Shown: positions 29,549 to 39,340 of the stretch, piece by piece
Layout of the letters: each line of letters starts with the position of its first letter
How positions within the stretch are numbered: position 1 is the stretch's first letter
DNA from: Chitinilyticum piscinae
GTDB lineage: Bacteria > Pseudomonadota > Gammaproteobacteria > Burkholderiales > Chitinibacteraceae
Length of the DNA: 64,000 nucleotides
Reading direction: 5' to 3'
Assembly (NCBI RefSeq): GCF_015223195.1
Contig: NZ_JADFUA010000005.1
Span: forward strand, 1-64,000
Notes under the pieces: model-generated
What the model was told of the DNA's origin: nothing
The model's input: only the letters and a program-made list of their open reading frames with translations
The model's database searches: none
Translations under genes and position numbers: made by a program

Positions 29549-30298
29549 ATGAGCGACAGCCAAGACCCTCTTCTGCAGCAGCGCGAACAGAATCAGCTGC
29601 GCACCCAACTCCTTTGGCGACTCGCCATCGCCATCTGCCTGATCGGTGCCGCGCTAGGCGCCATTTACTGGCTTGAAAACCGGCAAGCCCCTGCCGAGCA
29701 ACCTGCGCCCGTCACACCCAGGATTGCACCGCCATTAAGCACCCCGGTCATTACACCTGCCAGCCCTCCGGCATCGGCCAGTCCAGCGAGCAGCGCCAGC
29801 AGCACTGCCAGCGCCCCGATCACTAGCCAGACAACCATCACGCCCCTCCCCGCCAGCACGCCCCCATTGCCAGCAACTGACACAGGGGCAAGTCCGATTC
29901 CGACGCAGCCCCCAACCAACAAAAAGAGCGCAGCGGCCGCACCTGCACCAACTGCCGCAGCCTTACCTGCCAGGCTAGCGGAGAAAGCCACCCCTCAGCC
30001 CTCCAGCAAGCCCCAGCCGCAACCAGCGACTACACCACCGCAGTCAACCCAGAACTTGCCTCTTCCGGCAGTTGCAACCCCGGCCCCGAATAGCAAGAGC
30101 AGCTACACGGTGCAGGCCGGAGTGTTCCTGCATGCCGCACGGGCAGAAAAACTGCTCGAACAGCTGCAGCAGGCGGGCATTCCTGCGTACCTGGAAACGC
30201 GGGTGCAGATTGGGCCTTTCAACAACAAGGCAGAAGCGGACAAGGCCATTCAGAAATTGCGCAGCATGGGCATCGAACCCGTTGTACGGGTGCAATAA
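29549..30298 (+). CDS. SPOR-domain inner membrane protein
   Basis: The protein has 249 residues. A single membrane helix is at about 22-43 (LLWRLAIAICLIGAALGAIYW), a long Pro/Ala/Ser/Thr-rich linker covers about 48-178, and a C-terminal SPOR domain (SYTVQAGVFLHAARAEKLLEQLQQAGIPAYLETRVQIGPFNNKAEADKA) follows. SPOR domains bind glycan strands that lack stem peptides at the division septum, so a cell-division role of the DedD or FtsN kind is likely. A second SPOR protein is encoded at 48173-48940. It is divergent from ndk and convergent with oxyR. Confidence 0.85.
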   Translation: MSDSQDPLLQQREQNQLRTQLLWRLAIAICLIGAALGAIYWLENRQAPAEQPAPVTPRIAPPLSTPVITPASPPASASPASSASSTASAPITSQTTITPLPASTPPLPATDTGASPIPTQPPTNKKSAAAAPAPTAAALPARLAEKATPQPSSKPQPQPATTPPQSTQNLPLPAVATPAPNSKSSYTVQAGVFLHAARAEKLLEQLQQAGIPAYLETRVQIGPFNNKAEADKAIQKLRSMGIEPVVRVQ

Positions 30299-30300
30299 CA

Positions 30301-30359
30301 CATACCCACCAATGTATTTACCCCAAACTTTTAATAACAAATAGCTACAAGCGCATACC
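30301..30359. repeat. Dispersed intergenic element, copy at SPOR/oxyR junction
   Basis: CATACCCACC (30301-30310) and GCTACAAGC (30344-30352), followed by GCATACC, recur from the other copies, but in a different arrangement. The segment fills nearly the whole 67-bp gap between the convergent genes. Confidence 0.45.
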
Positions 30360-30365
30360 TGTGCA

Positions 30366-31301
30366 TCAGTCTATTATTTCATCAGGAAGCATGGTCACCG
30401 TCGGCAGACCGGAAATCAGCACAGCCTGACGCAGCGCCTCGATTGCCGCCGCGCGGGGGAAATTCTTGCGCCAGGCCAGCAACACCCGGCGGGTCGGCGC
30501 CTCGCCGGAGAAGGGACGTATCGCCAGCAAATGTTCATCCGCCTCGGTCACCGAGGTCGCCGGCAACACCGTCACGCCCACCCCACCGGCAACCATGTGC
30601 CGGATAGTCGTCAGCGAGCTCCCTTGCAGGGTGCGCTGCAGACTGCCTGCGGGGAGACTCTCGCGATTCAGGTCCGGACAGGCCTGCAGCACATGATCAC
30701 GGAAACAGTTGCCCGGCGAGAGCAGTAACACGTTCTCGTCCGCCAACTGCTCGGCCGAAACCGCCTCCTGTTCCTCCCAGGGATGCCCCTTCGGGGTGGC
30801 AACGACAAAAGGCTCCTCGTACACCACCTGGGTGAGTACGCCCGCCTCGCTGAACGGCTCGGCCAGGATGGCCACATCGATCTCACCCTGCTTGAGCATC
30901 TCGGCAAGCCTGGCGGTGTAATTTTCTTCCAACAGCATCTGCATCTGCGGCGCCTTCAGCCGCAGCGCCGGAATAAGATAGGGCAACAAATAGGGGCTAA
31001 TGGTGTAGATGATCCCGACCCGCAGGGCTCCCGCCAGCGGATCCTTGCCTTGCTCGGCCAGCTGCTTGATGAGCTGCACCTCTTCAAGCACCGTTTGCGC
31101 CTGATTCACAATCCGCTCGCCAATCGGCGTCAGCGTGACATCGCCAGCGGAACGCTCGAACAGCGCCAAACCAAGCTCGTCCTCCAGTTTTTTCACTGCA
31201 ACAGACAGGGTAGGCTGAGACACAAAACAACTGGCCGCTGCGCGTCCAAAATGGCGCTCGCGAGCCACCGCGACGATGTAGCGCAATTCAGTAAGCGTCA
31301 T
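30366..31301 (-). CDS. oxyR: Hydrogen peroxide sensor regulator OxyR (LysR family)
   Basis: The protein has 311 residues. The N-terminal winged helix (ELRYIVAVARERHFGRAAASCFVSQPTLSVAVKKLEDELG) is typical LysR. In the effector domain Cys199 and Cys208 stand in GNCFRDHVLQAC at exactly the E. coli numbering, so peroxide-driven disulfide formation is expected. That cysteine pair separates it from other LysR proteins. Its ATG overlaps the dsbB stop by 4 bp (31298-31301), so the two are translated together; activation of peroxide defence genes elsewhere is known for the family. Confidence 0.95.
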   Translation of the reverse strand: MTLTELRYIVAVARERHFGRAAASCFVSQPTLSVAVKKLEDELGLALFERSAGDVTLTPIGERIVNQAQTVLEEVQLIKQLAEQGKDPLAGALRVGIIYTISPYLLPYLIPALRLKAPQMQMLLEENYTARLAEMLKQGEIDVAILAEPFSEAGVLTQVVYEEPFVVATPKGHPWEEQEAVSAEQLADENVLLLSPGNCFRDHVLQACPDLNRESLPAGSLQRTLQGSSLTTIRHMVAGGVGVTVLPATSVTEADEHLLAIRPFSGEAPTRRVLLAWRKNFPRAAAIEALRQAVLISGLPTVTMLPDEIID

Positions 31302-31795
31302 GCTTTTTCCTTGGAAAATTGCCAGTGGCGGATCAGCCAGCCCGAGGTGGCCATAGCCACAAACCCCAGCCCAGCCCAGATAGCCAGACTGAGACCGAGC
31401 ACCTCATCCTTCGCAGCACATTCGCCATGACCGGAGAGAACCGAGCTGAACACCTGCAACCAGGGCTGCGTATCAAAGAGAAAGCCAAGTCCTGCACCGC
31501 AACTAGGCAGACTGGCCGGATCAATAAAATACTGCAGATAGACCTGCCGCAGCGAAATGGACAAGCCACCGAGCGCCACTCCACTCAGCAACAGAGGCCA
31601 GAAACGCGACCAGCGTGGCAAGGGCAGCACGGCTGCCATCAACGCCACCACGCCACAGCCCATCACGGCCACGCGCTGAAAAATACACAAGGGACATGGG
31701 TCCTTGAATTCGTAGTATTGCTGGTACAGCGCAAATGCGATCGTTGCCGCACAGAAAAGTACCACCGCAAGAAAGCCCAGCCGCCAGCGCATCAT
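31298..31795 (-). CDS. dsbB: Disulfide bond formation protein DsbB
   Basis: The protein has 165 residues from the ATG at 31795; ATG at 31792 or GTG at 31822 are alternatives without a decisive ribosome site. Four membrane helices are visible. The first periplasmic loop has CPLC in FKDPCPLCIFQR, and the second has the cysteines in LPSCGAG and HGECAA. DsbB reoxidises DsbA and passes electrons to quinone. The gene is directly upstream of oxyR with a 4-bp overlap, tying a thiol oxidase to a thiol-based peroxide sensor. Confidence 0.93.
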   Translation of the reverse strand: MMRWRLGFLAVVLFCAATIAFALYQQYYEFKDPCPLCIFQRVAVMGCGVVALMAAVLPLPRWSRFWPLLLSGVALGGLSISLRQVYLQYFIDPASLPSCGAGLGFLFDTQPWLQVFSSVLSGHGECAAKDEVLGLSLAIWAGLGFVAMATSGWLIRHWQFSKEKA

Positions 31796-31861
31796 GTCCG
31801 ATCCAGTCCAGTTTGGTTTCACAAAACGCTGATTCTAGCGCCAACCAGCAAAATCCTGTAA

Positions 31862-33409
<1,548 letters not shown>

Positions 33410-33423
33410 ACGCGAGATCGTTC

Positions 33424-33466
33424 GGACAATAAAAAACCGGAGCCTTGCTCCGGTTTTTTATTGTCC
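33424..33466 (+). terminator. Long intrinsic terminator of guaB
   Basis: A perfect 19-bp inverted repeat (GGACAATAAAAAACCGGAG and its complement, loop CCTTG) ends in TTTTTTATTG. The symmetry allows termination on both strands, also for the small gene on the minus strand. Confidence 0.92.
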
Positions 33467-33476
33467 GGTGTACTTC

Positions 33477-33671
33477 CTAGCTCCCACCGGCACGCAAGCG
33501 TGCCGCGCGGCGGGAAAAAACACCACGTCTGATCAACTCCAGTTGCAAATAGAGCCTGAGTCGATAGGCCAGTTGGTAGAGTCTGGACTCCGGTTTTGCA
33601 GTTTCCAGCATCTGCCCGGCCTGCTGCTCGATCTGCACCAGCTCGGCGGTTTCGTAAAGTTGCGGGTTCAT
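33477..33671 (-). CDS. Small hypothetical protein
   Basis: A 64-residue frame starts at the ATG at 33671, which has a strong AAGGAGG ribosome site nine bases upstream. The protein is helical and charged (LYETAELVQIEQQAGQMLETAKPESRLYQLAYRLRLYLQLELIRRG) with a basic tail; no membrane segment or known motif. The ribosome site and the regular amphipathic pattern are the only support. I do not recognise the family. Confidence 0.5.
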   Translation of the reverse strand: MNPQLYETAELVQIEQQAGQMLETAKPESRLYQLAYRLRLYLQLELIRRGVFSRRAARLRAGGS

Positions 33672-34024
33672 GATTGCCAGCCTCCTTGCCATTGTGCGCG
33701 CAGCGTTTTCAGCAGCGCACTCAGAGTAAAGATATCGCCACACCCTGCAAAAACAAACAGCACACCGACACTCGGCAGACATAACTTGTAAGAATCAGAG
33801 CAACGACAAGCAAAGCATACGCGCTCGATCAAGATACCCATTACGGTATTACCGGATTGGACTTTATTAACAACACTCATTCTGATATACCCAACGGAAA
33901 TCCAGATCGTCGTCTTGATCAACCATTCGTCGGAGAACGCTATCGACACCAGGAGACTGGCTGCCTTGGGCAAGCGCTCATGGTTTGTTATCATCGCCCT
34001 CCCTGCCCCGCGAGGTCGCCCGAC
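33672..34024. other. 353-bp region without a convincing gene
   Basis: This AT-richer stretch separates the small minus-strand gene from hemH. A 108-codon minus frame (33668-33994) crosses it and meets the small gene in an ATGA overlap, but its sequence is cysteine-rich and irregular and it has no recognisable family. Both flanking genes must have their promoters here; I cannot assign clear -35/-10 pairs. Confidence 0.5.
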
Positions 34025-35131
34025 GTGTCACGATTTGCACCTGAACCGGAATTCTCCCATGGTCAGCCTACCCGCACAGGGGTACTGGTGGTCAACCTTG
34101 GTACGCCCGCAGCGCCAACCTCCAGTGCCATACGCCCTTGGCTGAGGGAGTTCCTCTCCGACCCACGGGTGGTAGAACTTCCGCGCGCACTGTGGTTACC
34201 GATTCTGCATGGTTTCATTCTGCCATTTCGACCAGGCAAGACAGCGCACAAATATGCCAGCATCTGGAGCAAGGACGGCTCGCCACTTGCCATCTGGACC
34301 GAAAAGCAGGGCAAATTGCTCAAAGGCTGGCTGGGCGAACGCCATGGCGACAGCATCCGAATCGCCCATGCCATGCGCTATGGAAGCCCATCGATCGAAA
34401 CTGGCATCCACCAACTTCGTCAATCCGGATGCGAGCGCATCCTGATTCTGCCGCTCTATCCACAATACTCCGCCAGCACCACAGCCACCGTCATAGATGA
34501 AGCAGCCCGGGTTCTCGCTACGTTGCGCAACCAACCTGCGCTTCGGACACTGCGTGGCTTTCATGATGACCCCGGTTATATCAAGGCACTGGCGCAGTCT
34601 GTGCAGCGAGACTGGATGACTCACGGCCGCGGCAACCACCTGCTGATGAGTTTCCATGGTGTACCACGCTATACCCTTGACAAGGGTGACCCCTATCATT
34701 GCCTGTGCCTGAAAACCGCCCGCCTGCTGGCGACTGAGCTCGGGCTTGCTGAAGGCAGCTGGTCGGTTGCATTCCAGTCCCGCTTCGGCAAGGCGGAATG
34801 GCTCAAACCCTACACCAGCACTGTCATCAGTGAACTGGCGAAGAAAAAGATCGGCCGACTTGACGTTATCTGCCCCGGCTTTGTCTCAGACTGCCTGGAG
34901 ACGCTGGAAGAAATCGCCCTGGAAGGCAAAGCGGATTTTCTTGCAGCCGGCGGCAGCGAGTACCACTTCATTCCCTGCCTGAACGATGCGCCGGAGTGGA
35001 TTCATGCCCTGGGCATGCTCGCCGAACGCGAGCTTTCAGGCTGGCTGACAGACGGCAAGAACGCATCTGCGCAAAAAAATCTTACAGAACAGACACTTTT
35101 GCGGGCCAAAGCCATGGGCGCCTCAAAATGA
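34025..35131 (+). CDS. hemH: Ferrochelatase
   Basis: The protein has 368 residues from a GTG at 34025 (SRFAPEPEFSHGQPTRTGVLVVNLGTP), preceded by GAGG; the frame is open further upstream to 33857 but that part is not family-like. Characteristic motifs are VVNLGTPAAPT, LPLYPQYSASTTA, MSFHGVPRYTLDKGDPY with the catalytic His, and the C-terminal CPGFVSDCLETLEEI with the active-site Glu. It inserts iron into protoporphyrin IX, the last step of heme synthesis. A response regulator follows 69 bp later. Confidence 0.95.
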   Translation: MSRFAPEPEFSHGQPTRTGVLVVNLGTPAAPTSSAIRPWLREFLSDPRVVELPRALWLPILHGFILPFRPGKTAHKYASIWSKDGSPLAIWTEKQGKLLKGWLGERHGDSIRIAHAMRYGSPSIETGIHQLRQSGCERILILPLYPQYSASTTATVIDEAARVLATLRNQPALRTLRGFHDDPGYIKALAQSVQRDWMTHGRGNHLLMSFHGVPRYTLDKGDPYHCLCLKTARLLATELGLAEGSWSVAFQSRFGKAEWLKPYTSTVISELAKKKIGRLDVICPGFVSDCLETLEEIALEGKADFLAAGGSEYHFIPCLNDAPEWIHALGMLAERELSGWLTDGKNASAQKNLTEQTLLRAKAMGASK

Positions 35132-35133
35132 GC

Positions 35134-35162
35134 TTGGGGATTCACGAAATTAACGCTACACT
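35134..35162 (+). promoter_or_regulatory. Possible promoter of the two-component operon
   Basis: TTGGGG (35134-35139) and TACACT (35157-35162) are spaced by 17 bp, upstream of the response regulator start at 35201. The match is moderate. The predicted start site falls in the palindrome at 35168-35183. Confidence 0.35.
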
Positions 35163-35167
35163 CAGCG

Positions 35168-35183
35168 GTAAGTTTAGACTTAC
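35168..35183. promoter_or_regulatory. Palindromic candidate operator of the two-component operon
   Basis: GTAAGT and ACTTAC form perfect 6-bp inverted arms around TTAG, 17 bp before the response regulator ATG. Size and position suit binding of an OmpR-type dimer for autoregulation. Confidence 0.4.
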
Positions 35184-35200
35184 AAACACGGAGTTCCCGC

Positions 35201-35899
35201 ATGGCTACACGCCTCTTTCTTGCCGAAGATGATCTGATTCTCGCCGATGCGCTGAAAACCAGCCTTTCTCAGGCAGATTTTCAGGTTGACTGTGTCAATG
35301 ATGGCGCACTGGCAATGCAGATTCTGCTGCACAATGATTATGACGTCGTCGTCCTGGATATCGGCTTGCCCAATATGGACGGCCTGACCGTATTGCGCAA
35401 CGTGCGCCAGCACAAGCCGTCGATGCCCATTCTGCTGCTGACTGCGCTTGATGGTCTGGAAGATCGGGTTGCCGGCCTGGATGCCGGCGCCGACGACTAC
35501 CTGCCGAAACCTTTCGAATTCGCCGAACTGGAAGCTCGCCTGCGCGCCCTGCTGCGCCGCAGCCAGATTTTGCCGCAATCGGTACAGCAACTGGGCAATC
35601 TGCGACTGGATCGTGCCGGCCAGCGCGCCTGGTGTAACGATACACCGCTGGATCTCTCTGCCCGTGAACTCACGGTGCTGGAAATCCTGATGTCGAACAT
35701 CGACCGCGTGGTAACCAAAGAGCAGATTGTCAGCGAACTCGGCAACGAGAACGCCGAGGTCGGCCTGAACGCCATTGAAGTTTACGTTCACCGTCTGCGC
35801 AAGAAACTGGAACCGTGCGGTGTTGTGATCCGTACCATCCGTGGCCTGGGCTACCTGCTGGAAAAACAGCAACCCGGCGTAACGGATGCAGACCAGTAA
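35201..35899 (+). CDS. OmpR-family response regulator
   Basis: The protein has 232 residues. The receiver domain (1-118) has the acidic pair Asp10/Asp11, phospho-acceptor Asp53 in VVVLDIGLPNMDG, and the conserved Lys in LPKPFEF. The C-terminal winged helix (about 128-225) ends in NAIEVYVHRLRKKLEPCGVVIRTIRGLGYLLE, as in QseB, PmrA and TctD. It overlaps the kinase gene by 14 bp, so the pair is one operon. The target genes cannot be deduced from the sequence. Confidence 0.92.
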   Translation: MATRLFLAEDDLILADALKTSLSQADFQVDCVNDGALAMQILLHNDYDVVVLDIGLPNMDGLTVLRNVRQHKPSMPILLLTALDGLEDRVAGLDAGADDYLPKPFEFAELEARLRALLRRSQILPQSVQQLGNLRLDRAGQRAWCNDTPLDLSARELTVLEILMSNIDRVVTKEQIVSELGNENAEVGLNAIEVYVHRLRKKLEPCGVVIRTIRGLGYLLEKQQPGVTDADQ

Positions 35900-37298
35900 G
35901 CGCACCCTCAAGCAGCAGCTGCTCAAGTGGCTGCTGCTACCGCAACTGGTATTCTGGCTGGTCGGCGCGGCACTCTCCTACGGGGTCGCGCTGCACTATG
36001 CCAACACCATCATCGACGGAAACCTGCAGCAAATTGGCAGAGCCCTCTCCTTGTTGATCAGTACCACCCCCGCCGGGGTCAATGTGGCACTTCCGCCTGA
36101 AGCCGCCAGATTGCTCGATAGCTCCCAGCAAGGCTCGATTCATTACACAATCCGCGATCCTGCCGGAAATGTGGTTTCCAGCAACACCCTGCTCCCCCTT
36201 CCAGGCAAAACGGAACTTAGCAAGCTGACAGCAGAGCCTGAGCTTTATAACGCCCAGCTTGGGGAATCCGCCCTACGTATTGCGATACTGCGCCTTTCTC
36301 CGGCAAATGGCCCTTATCCATGGCTGATTTTCCAGACGGCCCAGAAAGCCGACTACCGCAATAATCTGTCCCACCAGATCATTCTCTCGATTGCACTGCC
36401 ACTGGCGCTACTGATGCTGGCCACCTCGATTCTGGTGTGGTGGGGGCTGGGTACCGGCCTGCGTCCGCTGGCGAAGCTCAGGAATCTGGTGGCCAATCGC
36501 AAACCGCAGGACATGTCGCCCATCGTCATGCCTGATGCACCGGATGAAGTAATTCAGATTGCCGATTCACTGAACGAGCTGCTTTCCACCACAGAAGCCA
36601 GCATCGCCCGCCAAAGACGTTTCATTGCCGATGCCGCACACCAATTGCGGACCCCGCTAGCCGGCCTGAAATCCCAGACGGAACTGGCCATGCGGGAAAC
36701 CTCGCCCGAGCAATTACGCGATCGCCTGCGCATGGTGCACACCAGTGCCACACGCAGCATTCACCTGGTCAACCAGCTGCTCACTCTGGCCCGCTCGGAG
36801 CCAGGCAGTCAAACCGGCATACCCAAGGTTCAGATGGATCTGGCACGGATGCTGCGCGACATCACCGCCGAATCAGTTCCGCGTGCACTGGCCGCCGGCG
36901 TTGATCTGGGCTGTGAGATTTTCGTCAGCGAAGCTGTTACCGAAGGCAACTCCGCCCTGCTGCGCGAACTGTTTATCAATCTGGTAGACAATGCGATCAA
37001 GTACATCCCCCGCAACGGCTGCATTACTGTACGCCTGCTGGAAGACGCAACCCACTATCGCATCTCCGTCGAAGACGATGGCCCGGGCATCCCTGATGAA
37101 GACAAGGTCCGGGTGTTCGAGCGCTTCTACCGCCGCGAACAGACCGGCAATGGCTGCGGCCTCGGCATGGCAATTGTCAGGGAGATTGCCGAGCGGCATG
37201 GTGGAACAGTCGAGTTGCGCGATGCCGACCCGCATGGTCTGATCGTGCTGGTGAGCCTGCCACACCACAAACCCGTGCAGCCTCCTGGCGAAGACTGA
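35886..37298 (+). CDS. Sensor histidine kinase (TctE/QseC-like)
   Basis: The protein has 470 residues. Membrane helix one is at about 15-37 and helix two at about 164-187; the periplasmic part between resembles the 2CSK_N sensor domain of TctE-type kinases. HAMP-like linker, then His252 in FIADAAHQLRTPLAGLK, then the HATPase domain with NLVDNAIKYIP, DDGPGIP and GCGLGMAIVREI. TctE-type kinases often sense carboxylic acids, but no transporter is adjacent, so the signal is unknown. A terminator follows directly. Confidence 0.92.
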   Translation: MQTSKRTLKQQLLKWLLLPQLVFWLVGAALSYGVALHYANTIIDGNLQQIGRALSLLISTTPAGVNVALPPEAARLLDSSQQGSIHYTIRDPAGNVVSSNTLLPLPGKTELSKLTAEPELYNAQLGESALRIAILRLSPANGPYPWLIFQTAQKADYRNNLSHQIILSIALPLALLMLATSILVWWGLGTGLRPLAKLRNLVANRKPQDMSPIVMPDAPDEVIQIADSLNELLSTTEASIARQRRFIADAAHQLRTPLAGLKSQTELAMRETSPEQLRDRLRMVHTSATRSIHLVNQLLTLARSEPGSQTGIPKVQMDLARMLRDITAESVPRALAAGVDLGCEIFVSEAVTEGNSALLRELFINLVDNAIKYIPRNGCITVRLLEDATHYRISVEDDGPGIPDEDKVRVFERFYRREQTGNGCGLGMAIVREIAERHGGTVELRDADPHGLIVLVSLPHHKPVQPPGED

Positions 37299-37316
37299 GT
37301 TAGCCCTTCATTCGAT

Positions 37317-37344
37317 AAAAAGCCCGCGGTATCGCGGGCTTTTT
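37317..37344. terminator. Bidirectional terminator (sensor kinase / purU)
   Basis: AAAAAGCCCGCG and its complement form a 12-bp stem around GTAT with T tracts on both strands. It lies between the convergent kinase gene and purU. Confidence 0.9.
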
Positions 37345-37358
37345 ATTTGTTTTACCAC

Positions 37359-38216
37359 TCAGGAGAAGATCACCGTCTTGTTGGAATACACCAGCACCCG
37401 GTTTTCCAGATGCCAGCGCACAGCCCTGGACAACACGATGCGTTCAAGATCGCGCCCCTTGCGAATCAGCGAATCCACATCCTCGCGATGGCTGATACGG
37501 ATCACGTCCTGCTCGATGATCGGACCATCGTCGAGCACTTCGGTCACATAGTGACTGGTGGCACCAATCAGCTTCACACCACGAGCAAAGGCGCGGTGAT
37601 AGGGTTTGGCGCCATCAAACGCCGGCAGGAAACTGTGATGAATATTGATCACGCGCTGCGGATAATCCGCAGTAAAGTCGTGGCTGAGCACCTGCATGTA
37701 GCGGGCCAGCACAATCAGATCAATTCCATGCTCGGCCAGCAAAGCCTTTTGTTGCGCCTCGGCCTCGGCCTTGTTGTCCTTGCTTACCGGAATCACATGG
37801 AAGGGGATTCCGTAGAACCTGGCCAGCGGCTCGCAGTCCGGATGATTGGAAATGATCAGCGGAATCTCGCATGGCAATTCACCACTGCGATAGCGATGCA
37901 GCAGGTCAACCAGGCAGTGGTCATATTTCGACACAAAAATGGCCATGCGCTGGCGGCGCGAAGACAGGGCTACTTTCCACTCCATCTGGAAACGGTCGGC
38001 AATCGGAGCGAATGCGGGCGTGAACGCCTCCATATCCAGCGTGAAATCGGTCAGATCCCACTCCACGCGCATCAGGAACAAATTTTCGGTTGTATCCTGG
38101 TGCTGGTCGACATGCACGATATTGGCATTGTAGGTGTAGAGAAAATTGGCAATCGCGGCCGACAAACCCTTGCGGTCCGGGCAGCTGATAAGGAGGGTTG
38201 CGGTATTCATTGGCAC
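37359..38216 (-). CDS. purU: Formyltetrahydrofolate deformylase
   Basis: The protein has 285 residues. An N-terminal ACT domain (about 5-85, [20 protein letters not shown]) precedes a formyltransferase-like domain with [11 protein letters not shown] and [17 protein letters not shown]. The enzyme hydrolyses 10-formyl-THF to THF and formate, with the ACT domain as regulatory site in E. coli. The formate feeds PurT, whose gene lies 1.1 kb away at 39337-40554. The gene is alone on its strand here. Confidence 0.97.
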   Translation of the reverse strand: MPMNTATLLISCPDRKGLSAAIANFLYTYNANIVHVDQHQDTTENLFLMRVEWDLTDFTLDMEAFTPAFAPIADRFQMEWKVALSSRRQRMAIFVSKYDHCLVDLLHRYRSGELPCEIPLIISNHPDCEPLARFYGIPFHVIPVSKDNKAEAEAQQKALLAEHGIDLIVLARYMQVLSHDFTADYPQRVINIHHSFLPAFDGAKPYHRAFARGVKLIGATSHYVTEVLDDGPIIEQDVIRISHREDVDSLIRKGRDLERIVLSRAVRWHLENRVLVYSNKTVIFS

Positions 38217-38420
38217 CGATCAGCATTAATCAAATCACAATGCCTGATTCTAACAGCAGCCGGTGCAAACAGGCGATGCAGACAAACCCGATCCTGCTCC
38301 GGATCAAGCGCTAGTCGGCAATAAACAAACCGCTGTTTGCGCTGCGCGGCCCCGATGCGGATAATCCGCAACTTCTCTCGCCCGCGGCGGCCTGTCCCGC
38401 CCTCAATCGCAGCCTTCGCC

Positions 38421-38885
38421 ATGTTCGATGTCGTTCTCTACCAGCCGGAAATCCCGCCCAATACCGGCAACATCATCCGTCTTAGCGCCAACACGGGCGT
38501 TCGCCTGCATCTGGTCAAGCCGTTGGGCTTTCCGCTGGACGATGCCAAAATGCGCCGCGCCGGGCTGGATTATCACGAATATGCCGAGATGCAGGTGCAT
38601 GAGAGCTGGGAAGAATGCCTTGCAGCACTGCCGGGGCGCCGGTTTTTTGCCGCGACAACCAAGGGGGCAGTACGTTATGACTCGGTAGCGTATCAGGCTG
38701 GCGATGTGCTGGTGTTCGGTCCGGAAACACGGGGGCTTTCCGACGAACTACTGGCCACCCTTCCGGCGGAACAACGCATCCGGTTGCCGATGCGCCCGGA
38801 CAACCGCAGCCTGAACCTCTCGAATGCCGTTGCCGTCATCGTGTATGAGGCCTGGCGGCAGCAAGGCTTTGCCGGCGGCGCATAA
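38421..38885 (+). CDS. trmL: tRNA (cytidine/uridine-2'-O)-methyltransferase TrmL
   Basis: The protein has 154 residues from the ATG at 38421 (MFDVVLYQPEIPPNTGNI); the frame upstream is open but lacks family resemblance. The SPOUT fold is shown by NTGNIIRLSANTG, the knot region VFGPETRGLSDELL and the C-terminal RSLNLSNAVAVIVYEAWRQ. TrmL methylates the wobble nucleotide of some tRNA-Leu species. It is divergent from purU and convergent with the globin gene. Confidence 0.96.
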   Translation: MFDVVLYQPEIPPNTGNIIRLSANTGVRLHLVKPLGFPLDDAKMRRAGLDYHEYAEMQVHESWEECLAALPGRRFFAATTKGAVRYDSVAYQAGDVLVFGPETRGLSDELLATLPAEQRIRLPMRPDNRSLNLSNAVAVIVYEAWRQQGFAGGA

Positions 38886-38893
38886 ATAGCCAC

Positions 38894-38943
38894 GTATAAG
38901 GCTACAAGCTCTATCAATCATCGGCTGCAGCCTTATACCCACC
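38894..38943. repeat. Dispersed intergenic element with perfect inverted ends (trmL/globin junction)
   Basis: GTATAAGGCT (38894-38903) and AGCCTTATAC (38929-38938) are perfect 10-bp inverted repeats around ACAAGCTCTATCAATCA. The first 27 bases match the copy at 63640 at about 20 positions. It lies between convergent genes and lacks a T tract, so it is not an ordinary terminator. Confidence 0.65.
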
Positions 38944-38947
38944 ACGA

Positions 38948-39340
38948 TTATTCTTTATTGCGCATGAAGTCCGCAGTCCGGAAGAACGCCTCCTCCAGAT
39001 GGCTGCGCAGCCCTTCATCCATCGGGATCTCCGCCATCGCCTGATACATGCAGATCAGCCACTGATCGCGCTCGTCTTCACCGATGGCAAAGGGCAGATG
39101 CCGCGCACGCAAGCGGGGATGCCCGTATTTCTGCACAAAAAGCTCAGGCCCACCCAGCCAGCCGGATAGAAACTCGAACAGTTTTTCGCGGATCAGCCCC
39201 GTATCGGCCGCATGCATGGCATGAATTCCTGCGGCACGCGGATCACTGGCCATAATGTCGTAGAAGCGATCAACCAGCTGGCGCAGCACCGGCGACCCAC
39301 CCAGCAAATCATACGGACTCAAAGCCTTGGGGTCGCTCAT
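38948..39340 (-). CDS. Group II truncated hemoglobin
   Basis: The protein has 130 residues, normal for truncated globins. The proximal histidine stands in [15 protein letters not shown], a Trp at the G8 position in [11 protein letters not shown], and Tyr/Phe in FYDIM near helix B. Group II members bind oxygen and are proposed to help in oxygen or nitric oxide handling. Its start overlaps the purT stop by 4 bp (39337-39340), so both are on one transcript. There is no fused reductase domain. Confidence 0.92.
   Translation of the reverse strand: MSDPKALSPYDLLGGSPVLRQLVDRFYDIMASDPRAAGIHAMHAADTGLIREKLFEFLSGWLGGPELFVQKYGHPRLRARHLPFAIGEDERDQWLICMYQAMAEIPMDEGLRSHLEEAFFRTADFMRNKE

Noticed and set aside
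33668-33994. 108-codon minus-strand frame upstream of the small gene, with an ATGA overlap
   Set aside because: The composition is irregular and cysteine-rich and there is no recognisable domain. The ATGA overlap alone is weak support.
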